A DNA stretch of 64,000 nucleotides from Notospermus geniculatus (taxonomy: Eukaryota; Nemertea; Pilidiophora; Heteronemertea; Lineidae), in NCBI GenBank assembly GCA_002633025.1, contig NMRB01000055.1:360315-424314 (forward strand), in the 5' to 3' direction. Positions 34,620 to 48,200 of the stretch are shown here, one piece after another (the first letter of the stretch is position 1; each line of letters opens with the position of its first letter). The notes beneath the pieces were generated by a model that was not told where the DNA came from, made no database searches, and was given only the letters and a program-made list of their open reading frames with translations. The translations under genes and the position numbers were made by a program.

Positions 34620-35374
34620 TAATGTACGTGTACCATCACCGGGCTGAAGTTGCTCCCACTGAGTTGTCCGCTTAACTCACCAGACTTTGTAAAGATGGCA
34701 GCACATGTCAATGAGCAGGGCTGGCGTTCGCACTTGAAATTTGTCAAAGGAGGGGTAAATCAAACAACGGGCATGAACAAACGGACAGATCATAATACTG
34801 GTGACTTATATCATCATGGCATTGATTTGAACTCTTTGCTATTAATGCTGGTATTGCCTGGGAATGTCGCTGATATAGATCATCAGTCTGATCATAAGTA
34901 TTGCAACATAGCCTACATGAGATGAGGTTTTTTCTTAATTTCTCGGTTGTCAGTCATCAAAGTTTGATTTCCAAATGTGGATGTGATACTTTGTGTTGTT
35001 ATACACCTGTTGGTTCGCGAGGATTTCAGGAAAAGTGGGTTTATCATGGAAATACCAGAATATCAAAATATCACCCATTTGACATCTCGAAATGTTTGAA
35101 GTGCATGACTACCAGATTTTTACAAAATGAACACAACTGAAATTCATTCACAACTGTGAAAAAATTGCGCTGAAAAGGCACATCATTTTCGTGTTATTTA
35201 ATATAAAAAATTGACCATTTTGTCAAAAATTGGTTTTTTTTGAGAAATAGTTCAATTTTCTTGATAACTGTGGCCTTTCATAGGATGAAACTGGCATGGC
35301 TGAGATATATGGAATGACAGCTTTTCATCCGCAGTGGAATCTCAAGCAAAATCTCACTTGGTGAAAGAGACAGC

Positions 35375-35460
35375 TTCCTACCGGATTCGAACACACGGAC
35401 CCTCGCATTAGGCATCAATCGCCAGCACTAAGGAGAAGCACGCCTTAACCACTATGCCAA
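35375..35460 (-). mobile_element. tRNA-derived SINE head
   Basis: On the minus strand, GGCATAGTGGTTAAGGCG is an A box and GTTCGAATCCGG a B box, 50-60 bases apart with a Leu/Ser-like long variable region. The flanking sequence after the B box continues as non-tRNA sequence, and no matching acceptor stem is visible. Confidence 0.6.
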
Positions 35461-36115
35461 TTAAATCCCCATCTTCAAAAAAGATGATTCAATATTTGGG
35501 GTTCACTAAAAGACCCACACACACCAATTTAAAAAAAATCATGCAACTTGCAATATTTGCAAAGCTGAATCTACGATGAGGTTTCTAATCGATCAGATGA
35601 TTGTCAACAGAAATCTTTGACTTGAGAAATGGAATGGGAATTGTGGAAACCAACACAGGCGGAGTCAGCCAGAACAAGAGACTTCTCGCAGAAACCTGAT
35701 GCATATAGTGGCGCTTTAATTCTAAACCCTTTTCATAATGTCAAAATAAATCTTCTCCTGGTAAAGCTGCAGGTTTGTGTCCATTAGTTTTGATCAGTCT
35801 CCCAGCATCCAGTAAAATGAGACTCATCCCACATCAAAGAGAAACCGCGTTAAAGGTATTCTTATTGCTGGCTGTTACATTAGTATCGCACACTCCCCGT
35901 TGACTTCCATTGCCATGGATTCAAAAAGTGGTAATCATTGAACTATTGTTCCACTCGAATGCCTTTTAACTTGCTAACCAATTTTTGGGTAATTAACCAA
36001 CAATCCCCTTTTATCTATTTTCCCTACAGACCACACTGCGTGGGTTCCCCTGACATGCCTGGTGAATTCGCAGCGGGAGTGCAAACCTTTCTTTCGACAG
36101 TTACTTAATTTCAAC

Positions 36116-36151
36116 ATGGCGGTGGACTGGTTCCGTGCTTTCGTCGCGTGA
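36116..36151 (+). promoter_or_regulatory. Upstream ORF 1 before the TTC28-like start
   Basis: ATGGCGGTGGACTGG begins an 11-codon ORF ending in TGA at 36149-36151. Its start context (AAC ATG G) is stronger than average. If transcription begins upstream of it, ribosomes would meet it before the main ATG at 36241. The transcript start is not known. Confidence 0.4.
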
Positions 36152-36177
36152 AGACAGTGTAGAAAATAACCAATAAC

Positions 36178-36231
36178 ATGTCGAATTTTCGTGGATTATG
36201 TGATATGAGATTATCAAACTGGAGTATATAG
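36178..36231 (+). promoter_or_regulatory. Upstream ORF 2 before the TTC28-like start
   Basis: A 17-codon ORF from ATG at 36178 to TAG at 36229-36231, ending 9 bases before the proposed main start. Together with the ORF at 36116 it could lower or regulate translation of the main frame. Inferred from sequence only. Confidence 0.35.
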
Positions 36232-36240
36232 ACAAAGGAC

Positions 36241-36282
36241 ATGGAACTACAGGTGATACAGCCTAAACGACGAGTTGAAACG
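36241..36282 (+). CDS. TTC28: TTC28-like first coding exon (inferred)
   Basis: A 14-codon exon with G at -3 and +4 of the ATG and a good GTAAGA donor. The human N-terminus is also short and poorly conserved before the first TPR, so homology cannot confirm it. Phase fits exon 39109-39366. Confidence 0.6.
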
Positions 36283-39200
36283 GTAAGATTATAAAACGAA
36301 GAGGGGCGTTCATAAGTCCCAACAAAGTGACTCCAATGTATGCCTACACTGTACACACAGTTTATGTGCATGTGTACAATGTATACCCATAAGTACAACC
36401 ACTTGTCAATGCACTGCTGTCTACTGCGGATTGTTGTACAGTGGTGTGTACATTATCATGGTGTAACAGGAATGCAATTCCGCCAAACAATAGCCCGCTG
36501 TTAATTGTACCGGTTATAATATATATTCGAATAGCCATGGTCTCCATAGCCATTTATTCTAATCCCTGGTTGAATAATAAGACCGGACTCTGATTCCAGG
36601 GGGACTTTGATTCCTGTCACACCGGCCAGCTGCAGATCATGTCCATGTTGCAAAATGATGTTGCGCTGTGCAGTCAGGAACTTTTGCATCTGCATCTTTT
36701 GCATCTCCCGACTGGGAGGTTGTGTCCGAAACGGGATATTATGTTGTACGCGAGGCCTAATTTTTTGTTGCTCGAACAGGAGGAATGTCTCGATCAGGCA
36801 GTTTAAAATCTAAGAACTGATTTGCGCATCACATCGCGCATTTGCGCATGGTCGTAATCAGTGGAAAACGTGAAACCAAGATCAAGGTTTGTGTGAAAAA
36901 AATTTCTGATTGAAGTAAATTTTCTGGCCGAGTTGACATTGATTTTCCCAAATATTTGATGAAAGTTGGGAAGGGAAGAGAACATCGAAATCCCAATTGG
37001 GAGGTGAACGAAAACTCAATTGGGTTATTACCTCCCGACTGGGAGTTTTTTCGATTGGGAGGTCACCTCCCGATGCGGCAAAAGTTCCTGACTGCTGTGG
37101 GCCTAGGTTTAGCCTATTATTTCACTGCGGTACTGGGGAGGGGGAATGGCGTAGGGGACTGGCGTATTGTAGAGATTCATTTTTAGGCCCGTATTTAAAC
37201 GTAAAGACTTGCCCTGCAGATTCGATATTGATGTTACAGCCTGGGTTTCACCCACTAGTCACCATTTCATGGAGGCCTACTGTTATTTATTCACCTGCAT
37301 TTTGATCTTTAGGCCTACCAGTTTGGATATCTTGACTTTTTTACCATTGAGCCAAAGCCAGACTGGAGCCGCTTGAAAAGTTATGTTATAAGCAAACATG
37401 ACAGAAAAGAGTATTTTGAATATGCTGATGACAAAAGACTGAATGTCATGGTCATGTGAAGTTCACATTGGCACTGTCTGCAATGAGAGAATATTGTGTT
37501 GGCCTAAGTTCAGTGCTTGTGTGGCTTGTTCAGTCAGTTAGTTGTCCCTTGTATTTGTCAGTCACATTTGTCACACGTCTTGAAGTCACCTCTTCCACTC
37601 AGTCATAGGTACATGTAGACTCCAGTGGTTGGGTGTTGCAGTCTGTTCTGTTGACAAATATTTCTAAAAATACGTCACCAGTTAAGGATTAAATGAGCCC
37701 CAAGTGGCTTCCAGAACTGGGCAATTTCTGTGACGGAGATTGTTGAATGCTTAATGAACCTTCCACCATTTGATTTGAACAAAATTAATCCACCCAATCA
37801 AGAAATAAGATGTGATGTTTGATTGTTGGGTTTTGTCAATTTAGCAGGGCAACACGACCCAATCAATGACAATGCCCAGACCTGACGCCAACTGCTTTTT
37901 CAGCGTGCACTTCTACAAATATTTGAGAGTGCTCAATGGGCTAGGCCTATATCCTGTGCATTCTCACAACTTTGGAAATCAGGAATGCTTTTTGATTCAG
38001 GCTATGGATAGCTTATTGTCATGCTAATATTTTCCAAATAGTGTAGAAAAAACAGGACCATGTCATGTACTTCAGCTTGTTTTATTACACGCATTGTACA
38101 TAATTGTATTCATTATTGATAGCTCGCACAGTGCGCCTTCTCTACATTATTGGCATTCTTCTGTGGATTATTCGGTGATTTGGGTGAAGGGCTGTCATGT
38201 TGGCACATATCTTGGAGGACAGGTTTTATTCCTCCAAGCACATATGTGTGGCGGTCTACGAAAACCCGGCGAATGTCGCATTTGAGGANACACTGATTGT
38301 GATTTCAAGAGGACCTGTCACAATATCTGAATGCGATATTGTCGGGACTTGTCATACCAATGTTAATGGCGGCTCTCACAATGTCTGGCGTCTTTGTTCC
38401 TTTGGGGAAAGACTTGTTCACTGTCTGCTGGCGGTTCAGACACTTGACATGTTTGTTTATGCCTTGGTAGAACATGTTGATTCTAAATACACGTATGTAT
38501 GACTGTCAACAACACTTTCTTGAAGAATCCCTCTACAAGTGCCTCAAATATGAGGTGGAATTTTCAATAAATTACACAGATGAAAGGGGCTGACTGTTCG
38601 TTTTCATCAACCTGAGTTGTGATCCTTGAGAAAATGGAGAAATTCTGTACAGCACAACAAATAATCCCTGCAATTTGCAAGTGCATAGCTTTTTCCGTTT
38701 TCCCAAGGATCAAAACTCAGATTCCTCAAATTTTGACGAAAATGAACAGCCCCTTTTCTTCTTGAAAAAGCATGAAATGGTACCTACGGGAATATATGTT
38801 GAGGGTAAAACGGTCTTCAGTTATAATATTTCTACCAGTTACAGCAAAGAGAAAAGCAGCCTTGCTGTTGACCCAGGAGGCAAATATTTTGCTTCCATGT
38901 GATGTAGGAGGAAACTGGAGAGTCTGGGAAAATCTCAAAATGTTGCTCTACCATCACATGAAGAGCGAGTCCTGCTGTGGATTTCAGACTCGGAGTCGGA
39001 GATGACATTGGACAAGTGCTGATGTTTCCAGCTTTGTCACTGTGGGGGAGCGGAGGGGGCTGTTAGGGGTGAGGAATATATCAATGGAGTACTACTCTCA
39101 CTTTTCAGGTTGAAGTCCATGTCCATGAAGAACCAGGAGCAAGTAACAAAACACAATTCCTTGAGAAAGTCCGCCTAAGCAACGAAGCCATCCAAAATGG

Positions 39201-42200
39201 TGACTTCCAGCGTGCCATCAAGCTCTACTCTGACGCCATAAACCTTGACCCTTTGAATCACATTCTGTATAGTAACCGGTCAGCGGCATATATCAAGGTC
39301 AACCAGTTCAAGAAGGGCCTCCAGGATGCACTGAAGGCAAGGGAGTTAAATCCACAATGGGCTAAGGTAAGGGCATGTTTCTTTCATCAGCAGATCGGAG
39401 CAGCAGTGCTGTTCTTTGGGAGAATTTCTTTGCCAGCATCATCGTACACTCATAGTTCTGTTCATTTCATTGTCTCTTTACATGTAAATGTAAGGTGGTT
39501 TCTCCAGAATGCAAACTTTGAATCTGGTTCTTCATCGTGTGATTCAACATCCATATACTTACTCAAAGGTCTGTTGTTGGCCGTTGAAGACTGCTGTAGT
39601 CAAAACAAGGCTTGTACATTTCCCAATGAAAATATTGATGAAATGTACTAAGAGTACTCTCCAATGAGCATGGCAGTTATATTAGAGTAGATATGTAGAT
39701 AAAAAGTATTGCTGTAGGTACAGGTTCACAATGAATCCCGGCTGAGCGAAAGTGTTCTTCCATGTCCATGATGTCATGACATTAAAAATCGATCTTTAGC
39801 GCAGTGATGATGAATGGATGCTGTCTGCTGTGCTCAATCAATCAGTTCATAACAAATGAAGTGACCATCGCTTCGATATGAGACTCCCTTCGGGGATGTT
39901 TTCATTTGCACTGTAGAAGAAAACTTACAAAGCTGACTTTTCCTCAGAGTGGAAAAAAGGTACCGGTCTATAGGCCTATAGTATGAAGCACCAATGACGG
40001 CCATATTAATGTACATGTACGTGCATGCACAAGTGGTTTGTGTGTACCAAACCATGGTGTTACGTATTTGCCCCAAACCTATACAAAAAAAATAGATTTG
40101 TCCTGAATGCCCTAGCAAAAAGTGTTCATGATTTCCTTCTTTTTCTCTGGGGACTTACAATTATTCCAATAGCCTGCCAGTGTGGCGTCTTGGTTCTTGC
40201 TTGGAGGAATTATACTGACAGGAGGAACAGCGAGCTAATTGCCCCTCTATAATCCCTTTTTCACACCTCCCCAAACAATGGAACACAAAGGCCCGCAGTG
40301 TTTGCACAGCAATTAAGCCTGCTCGCTTGAAGTGATCAGCGGTACCGACGCAGCCCGGATTGTCACTGCCACCTAGCGTGAGCTGGCGGTACTATGTGCC
40401 GGTATTCGAACATTCTGCGGTCTGAAAATGCACAGTTTACATGGTTTATGTCGGCAGAATACCTGCGCACGTCTAAGACCAGGAAAGACGAAACTGAGAT
40501 CGGTATTCTAAGCTTTCATTCATGCAAATCGAACAAAATTTACACATTCTACGCCATTTTTCTTGCAATGACATGGATGACGAAAATGTTGAAGGCACGT
40601 AGATTCGAACTGTAATAGCTTTTTTTCTCATAAAGTCCTGAAGTTGACATAAAGTGATCTTAAAAGATGAGATTTTGATGATTCTCATGATATGCAGCAG
40701 TGGGGCGTCGAATGGCGTCGACGATGTTGAGCGGTGTTTGAAAATCGGCCTATTCTGCATGTTCTGAGCCGCCATCTTCATTCCACTTCCAAATTGCGCA
40801 AGGTTTATGAACGATAGCGCCGCAACTGCTGGGTCGAATTTGCAGTACCATACACCAATCGATTTGTCTTTCTTGCCAGAATCTTTATATTTCAAGTTTC
40901 ATGGCGATATTCCCACTACTTCTCGATATTTTGACCCGTTTGTAACACTTGCGCGCGAGTTTCTGTACAAAGTGTAGTTCTACGATTTGTCCGCTACGAG
41001 CGCTGTGTATTGCGTGGTCGCGTCGATTTTTCGTAGGGGTGGGTAGCAACCTCTACGTTCACGTGTTCAACCGAACTTTTTTCCCGTGAGATTGTGTGCT
41101 GGAAATGTCGATGTTTTCTGTTGCTATATTTGCCTAAATGTAATTTTATTCATCTGACGGACAATCTCTGTCATCATGGAATAAACTGAGGTCAGATGAG
41201 AGGCTTGAGATGAGAGGCTTGTCTCCCCAGAACAAATAGGCTGATCATACGAAAATAGCCGAAGCTTCATCGGAAATTCCGAAGTCGCGGACTCACTCAT
41301 GCGGTGTGTTTGTAGTAATTAACACCTCGTTAACACCTCGTTAAGCCCATACACAATAGGGATCGGCGGTGGCGATGATGAAACCTTTGAAGTGACCTCG
41401 CTGTTCCTCCTGTCAGTATAATTCCTCCAAGGTTCTTGTCATGGTTCCTCCTAATAACACGATAATTTTTGCGTTGGGAATAGTTTCCCATGAAGCCTTT
41501 CATACCTACATGTATTAAATGTGATTGATTTAAGACCCTCATCAATGTGTTTTGTCCCTTGTACATATTGTTATGAAACAAATCTTTGTTGCAATATGTG
41601 ACCTTCCACAGCAAAACAAGGGGAGAATGGAAGAAATAGATGGTTTTAGATTTTGGTCTCAACCTGCCAAGCTCAGACCGACATGTGCCTGGTTTTGCTG
41701 TGGACGGTCACATATGGCTTAATATTTTTACCAAAACTGGATTGCAGTGAAATCTCATAAGAAATGGTTCATTGACAGTAGAAAGATTTTGACATCGCCT
41801 GCTGTCTTTCCTTATTACATATGTACTAATGACAGGGTTCAGAATCAGTTCTTGTGGGATTCGAACCCATGACCTCGTGCATCTGACACTTACTGATTTC
41901 AAGAAGTTCCAGTTTCCTCCTACATTCAATAAGATCATTTAATATCATCAATAAAGTTGATCTGTCTACTTGGCAGTCAGATTTCAATGTTCGTGTCATC
42001 CAATTATTAGGCACAGTTCCCACAAAATTCTGAGAAGTTTTGTTTTTTTGTGTGCTTTACTGGCAGCTAGGCCTTTTTTGACCGTCTATACTGTTATTCT
42101 GACTCCTATATTATTCTGACCACTGTGCTAAGCCTCATTCTTACAGCAGTATTGACCTTATTGGTAATGGAATAAATCCATGGTAAATGATTTAGCTACA

Positions 42201-45200
42201 AAATATGCCAAAGCATTGCCAACTTGAAATGTGCTTTGTGTATTGGACATAGATTTTTTAACATGAATTATTCAGTTGTTTGAAATTGAGCATTGCTTAA
42301 TATTATGTTGGGGTCACAGGAAAGGGAACTTCATGTCTGTGAAGAATAGATTGCATTCTAGCATGTTTCTACACAATGTTCATTCAAAAATTATCTATTT
42401 TTGGTTCATTAGAATTTCAGAAAGTGTGTGGTGTGTACCAAATCCTCAATGAACCTCTCAATGAAAGCATTCTGTACACTGTAGTTGAAAAATTTTTGCT
42501 TTTTCTTGTCATCAAAATTGGGAAAAGTAAAAAATTGAGCAAATTCATGCCTTGCTCTCAAAATTGAGAAGAGTAGCAAATAAAAGCCTCAACTTATTGT
42601 ATGACATCATGGGCAAATGTGATGTAGGTCTACTGAAAATAATACTTGGCTTGGTTATGCTGAAAGAGAGAGTACAAGTACATATTGTATAGCAAACTGA
42701 CCGAGTGGCTGTCATTTTGAATTAATAACCCTTCATTGACTGTGCTTGGGACATGTGTTCATCAACGCTCCTTTACCACCACATCAGAGCGTGCAGAGAA
42801 TTTTGAATAAAATATCACCACTTGAAATTGCCGAAGTTTCCTATGGAGTGTTTACTCAGAAAGCATGCACGCATACTTGTGTAACTAAGGGGAGAAAACA
42901 TATTTTGTTGCAAAAATCTACTATATGTATTTTAATGTGGTTTGAAATATCACATGAGTGGTTCATTGTCGTTGGTGTACATTGTATGTGCATTCTACAT
43001 GTTGTGGAATGCGTACTGTGTTGAAATCAAGAAATAGCTCTGGGGTACAGACAGTCCACCACTTACAGATTGATTTTCAGCATGCTATGTGTGTACTACC
43101 TGCCCGATATATTGGGTCACACATTATTGCTACTGTAAAACAAGACAATCTTACTCCGTGTTTACATATTGGCACACCGGGGGATGGGGGGGGGGGGCAA
43201 CTGTGTGACAATATTCTTAGAAGCAGTTGTATAACATACTTCTGTTTTTTCCAGCCCCAAGAATTTTTCTATTTCAGATGTGCCAGCTCCCTGACTATCC
43301 TGCTCAAATAAAAGACAGTTTGTGTTCCCTAAGATAGCGAGCCCTTTGTTTTTCAGCAGTTTTAGGATATTTGTATGTACTGTATTTCATGTTAAACTTG
43401 CACTGTTCAATGAGAGGGTTTGTCAGTTTCACCCCAACTGATGTCTTTTCCGATTATCATAAAAAAACTTACAATAAAAGAACTGGTGTACCTTTCACTC
43501 ATATTCCACCTGTGATGTGGACAATCACAAGTCCCAGGCTGACAGTACTTCGGTGGAGGATGCTGCATGTTCAGACGAGCCAGTCACCCAGGAGCAAAGG
43601 ACTCAGAAAAGACCAAATAAAGGTGAGTTTGCATAATTCCTCTTTGGTAATATCAAAACTTTAGTCATTCTTGTGATCGTTTCTCAGACATGATACTGAT
43701 TTACAATAACGAAGCATGTCTTTCAGATATGTTCTCCAAAGTATCATACAAGGTGTTAGGGTCTTTGTCTTCACATGGCCCTTCTGTGATTTGTTATGCT
43801 GCAGTAACTCTAGCCTATCCATGACTTTTGTAGACCCTTTCAGTTTGGTCTAATTGTGTGTTCATCCATAATCTGAATCTAGTCAACACATGAATATGCT
43901 GGTTTTTGAACAGCTCTCACGTAATAATATTGATCAGCCAGCAGCTGTACATACCCAGATCTATCAAATCTCTACGATGGGTATCATATTTTCATATATT
44001 TCACCCGTATAATACATGTTAATGCACCATATGACAGAACACCTGCTTTGCAAGTTGTGCAATCGAGATCACTTCAAGCAGTCTGGACAGTGCTGCCATC
44101 TAGCAACGCTTCTTGGAACTGAAAGTGTGCACCATTATTTTTGACAGAACTGAAAATGTGCTGCTCTCCAGCAAGTTTGTCAGTTTAGCTGCTGAATGTT
44201 TTTCCCATTATATCACATTCTTTATCTAGTGAAAAAAAGTTGAGCTGTCAGTCTTCATGGCACAATATGATCTCTACAAGACTCCAAGTCGGGAGCACTT
44301 ACCAAATATCTCAAGTTTCTTTGTTTCTCATCTACTGTGTACATCCATAAATATGCCAATTTGTTTATTGTATAAACATAATCTTATTCTGTAAGATGAG
44401 TGTAGACTGTTGTTTGTGTCAATCAAATAACCGTTGGCTGTTCACATGAATTTTGATGGGTTTTGATCAAGTGAGAACCTGTACTTAAAGGGACTTTCTT
44501 GTTTAGAAAATTTCGAATGAAATTCTTATTAGCAAATTCCATGTTACATGTGTTTTGTTCTTCGTAAATGAACTTGAATGCTCTTTCATATGAGAATTCT
44601 ATATTCTAATTGTTTGTCTAATCCATTCGGTTAAGTTTGTTGGACCAGTTCTGGGCTTAGTTCCACAAAAAGTCACTAGATGTCTCCAGTAGTTTCACAT
44701 GAACAGGTGGGTATTTGATAACTCTTCACAAGGGGGCAGCAGTGTTGACATGTCTAAACCTGAACAGAAAAAGGCACAATTTGTGACTACATGTATGTGC
44801 ATTCAAAATTGTTTGAAGTTCACTGTTCATGATGATAAGTTCGGCGACAAAAGGAAAAGGTCACCCAGTACTACATTTTAACTTGTTCAGGTCTAAGGCC
44901 AACGGCCTCCCTTGGGACCCTTCAACCCCTAACCTGTGACTGATGTGATTATTAGAGGAAGACCTAATCATGCTAATCCTCGTTAAGTTTCATAATAGCC
45001 TGGTCTTCATCAAGTTCAATTTTGATGGTCTATTAATTATCTATTTACTGTCATTTTGTGTTATTATTGTGCTTTGGAAGTTCATTCAGGCAGTTGGTGG
45101 CCTGACGTCCATTTATGCACTCCGTAACCCTTTTTTTGAATCCCCTGGGCATCATCTCATTTGTATTTTGGGGTAAGACTAATTTTGCAGGGTTTGTGCT

Positions 45201-48200
45201 CTTTGTCGATTAAACATTTAGTTTGCCTCACTGCACCTGCGTCTTGTGGTTTTAATTGGGCCTAATGTGCCATTGACAGGACATGGCACCTTAGATAATT
45301 TGACACTGGCACAAGGACCTAAACCAATACTTACATGAACCGTCACTAACTTCAGAAACAAAGACAAATCTGCTGACACTAGTGTGTTGTATCAGCCTAA
45401 TTGTTTTATTCACCAGGTGACTAAGTTATTGGTTTACCCAATAGGTGGTGTTGGTTGTGGAATCAGCTGCAAACACAACCTGCTGAACCAATTTTCCAAC
45501 CACATGGTTAAAGAAATTGTATTGTTTTCAGACAGAATAATTTCTCTGTTTGGTGTGCACTCAGATCAAAAGAATTGGAATTACTGTACATGTTTTCCGG
45601 TTGGCTCCTATTTCATTTGCTTGGATTTTGATTGCAATGAATGAAGTCCATGTGATTACTGTCAGCATCAGGCATTTAAAATCAAGTCGCAATATTGGCG
45701 CCATTTCCTCTACTTGTTTGACAGTGATACCATTGGATCTGACCACATTCTGATGACAGAGGTTCTGTGAGTATTTGCCTGTACCATGACCATGAACTTA
45801 CTGATTCCTTCATCCTTCACTCTGTGCCCCTTTGGTTGACTTGGCACAATGCTTCGATACAGCATTTCTGATTCCCAGCCATGAGTTTTGACAATCAACA
45901 CAATGACGTGTATTCTTGTCGTTGGATTTTGTCAGCTTTCCTGCGAGGTTTTAACAACCCCTGCTGGGTCTTTCTCCTTAAGGTCTAGCCCGACCTGAAT
46001 CCTTTAGTCATTTGGTACAAAGCAGAACTTCTCTTTGGCTTGTTCACTTTTCAGGCTCTGGATCCGCCAGAGGTTGCACCCTTTGGTCCCTGTAGGGGGT
46101 CAGCACAGACATTGATCTCATAAGCATGGGACATTAGTTATCTATGCTGGTACTCTCCACAGGGGGGACAGCATTGTACATTTTGCATTGTACCCGGTCT
46201 TGAAAATGGCACATTTACTTCCTAGTACGGGTTCAGTTTGGCACATTTGGCTTACCGGCTTACGGTACATGTATGTCCTGCAGCTTGCTCCTACAGGCTT
46301 AGGATCTCAGTGCAAGTTGTATGGCTGATAAATGCTTGGTTCTTTATTCATGACATGAAGAATTTTGTGTGGTTAATGAACAGTGAGTCATGGACTTTAC
46401 CTCGCCCATTTCTTGCCCTGGGGGACATCGTTTAATCCAGAGTCATTGGGTACAAACTTGTGGGGTATCATCAGATCGATGTTTGGAGTTAGCCTTTAGG
46501 AGTTCCTGCACAGTGCAAAAGTTTTGAAAACAATGCGGCATCACTGGTGACTTCTTTTGCCATTATTGCATGACATTTCAGACATTCTGGCCTCCTGTGG
46601 GTGTTACAACAAAATTTCATATCGCTGTCATGAAAATCCTGTTTTGTAGCAATTAATCACAACATAGTGTAGCTGTATCAACTAGGATCCAACTGCCGTC
46701 ATGCACTTTTCTCATCCTTGTTGATTGTATCCATTGTTTCGCCCAGCATCCTTTTGTGCAGCGATGGATACTCCGCCAAGTTGACCACATCATCTTTATA
46801 GATTCAGCTCTACGTCGTGCATGCCCTTCATGATATGTCTAAAGGCCTGTCTACACGATCATACATTTGTTCAAAACATCATCATACATTTGTGTGATGA
46901 TGTTCATGGACAGATATTTGATTGTGTAGGCTGTTTTCCCAACAAACTTGAACAGCAACCAACATGTATGATGATGTTCAAATTTGTGTGATGATGTTCA
47001 CGACAAAATGTATGATCGTGTGGACTGTTTTCCCAACAAACCTGAACATGTATGATGATGTTCAAATTTTTAGCTGCATGTTTCATCTTGCCAATGCAAA
47101 ACATCNCATGAACTTACTGATTCCTTCATTGCCACTCTGTGCCCCTTTGGTTGACTTGGCACAATGCTTCGATACAGCATTTCTGATTCCCAGCCATGAG
47201 TTTTGACAATCAACACAATGATGTGTATTCTTGTCGTTGGATTTTGTCAGCTTTCCTACAAGATTTTAACAACCCCTGCTGGGTCTTTCTCCTCAAGGTC
47301 TAGCCCGACCTGAATCCTTAGTCATTTGGTACAAAGCAGAACTTCTCTTGGCTTGTTCACTTTTCAGGCTCTGGATCTGCCAGAGGTTGCACCCTTTGGG
47401 TCCCTGTAGGGGGTCACACAGACATTGATCTCATAAGCATGGGACATGAGTTATCTATGCTGGTACTCTCCACAGGGGGGACGGCATTGTACATTTTGCA
47501 TTGTACCCAGTCTTGAAAATGGTGCATTTACTTCCTAGTACGGGTTCAATTTGACACATTGGCTTACCGGCTAACAGTACCGGTATGTCCTGCAGCTTTG
47601 CTCCTACAGGCTTAGGATCTCGGTGCAAGTTGCGTGGCTGATAAATACTTGGTTCTTTATTCATGACATGAAGAATTTTGTGTGGTTAATGAAGTGCAGT
47701 GAGTCATGGACTTCACCTCGCCCATTTCTTGCCCTGGGGGACACTGTTTAATCCAGAGTCATTGGGTACAAACTTGTGGGTATCATCAGATCGATGTTTG
47801 GAGTTAGCCTTTAGGAGTTCCTGCATAGTGCAAAAGTTTTGAAAACAATGCGGCATCACTGGTGACTTCTTTTGCCGTTATTGCATGACATTTCAGACAT
47901 TCTGGCCTCCTGTGGGTGTTACAACAAAATTTCATATCGCTGTCATGAAAATCCTGTTTTGTAGCAATTAATCACAACATAGTGTAGCTGTATCAACTAG
48001 GATCCAACTGCCATCATGCACTTTTCTCATCCTTGTTGAATGTATCCATTGTTTCGCCCAGCATCCTTTTGTGCAGCGATGGATACTCCCCCAAGTTGAC
48101 CACATCATCTTTATAGATTCAGCTGCATCTGCATGCCCTTCATGATATGTCTTAGATTCAGCTCTCCAAGTCTTTTGTGACATCACGTCTTATTGTTTGC

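Larger units (their letters stand above)
33179..36240. promoter_or_regulatory. Head-to-head interval between SWAP-70 and TTC28-like gene
   Basis: The two genes diverge across about 3 kb. The interval contains no recognised exon. It holds a GC-rich transposon-like unit (34435-34619), a tRNA-derived SINE head (35375-35460) and, close to the TTC28 start, a CpG-bearing stretch (about 36040-36160) that fits a promoter or 5' UTR. Shared regulation is possible but the spacing is larger than a typical bidirectional promoter. Confidence 0.4.

Noticed and set aside
38288-38288. Single N checked for a flanking duplication
   Set aside because: No direct repeat is visible on either side, unlike the Ns at 8566, 12231 and 47106. 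The N at 26946 is likewise unflanked.
40473-40895. 140-codon minus-strand open frame
   Set aside because: No recognisable domain, lies inside the terminal-repeat element at 40200-41431, and has no splice or start context that suggests a gene. It shows no transposase motif either.
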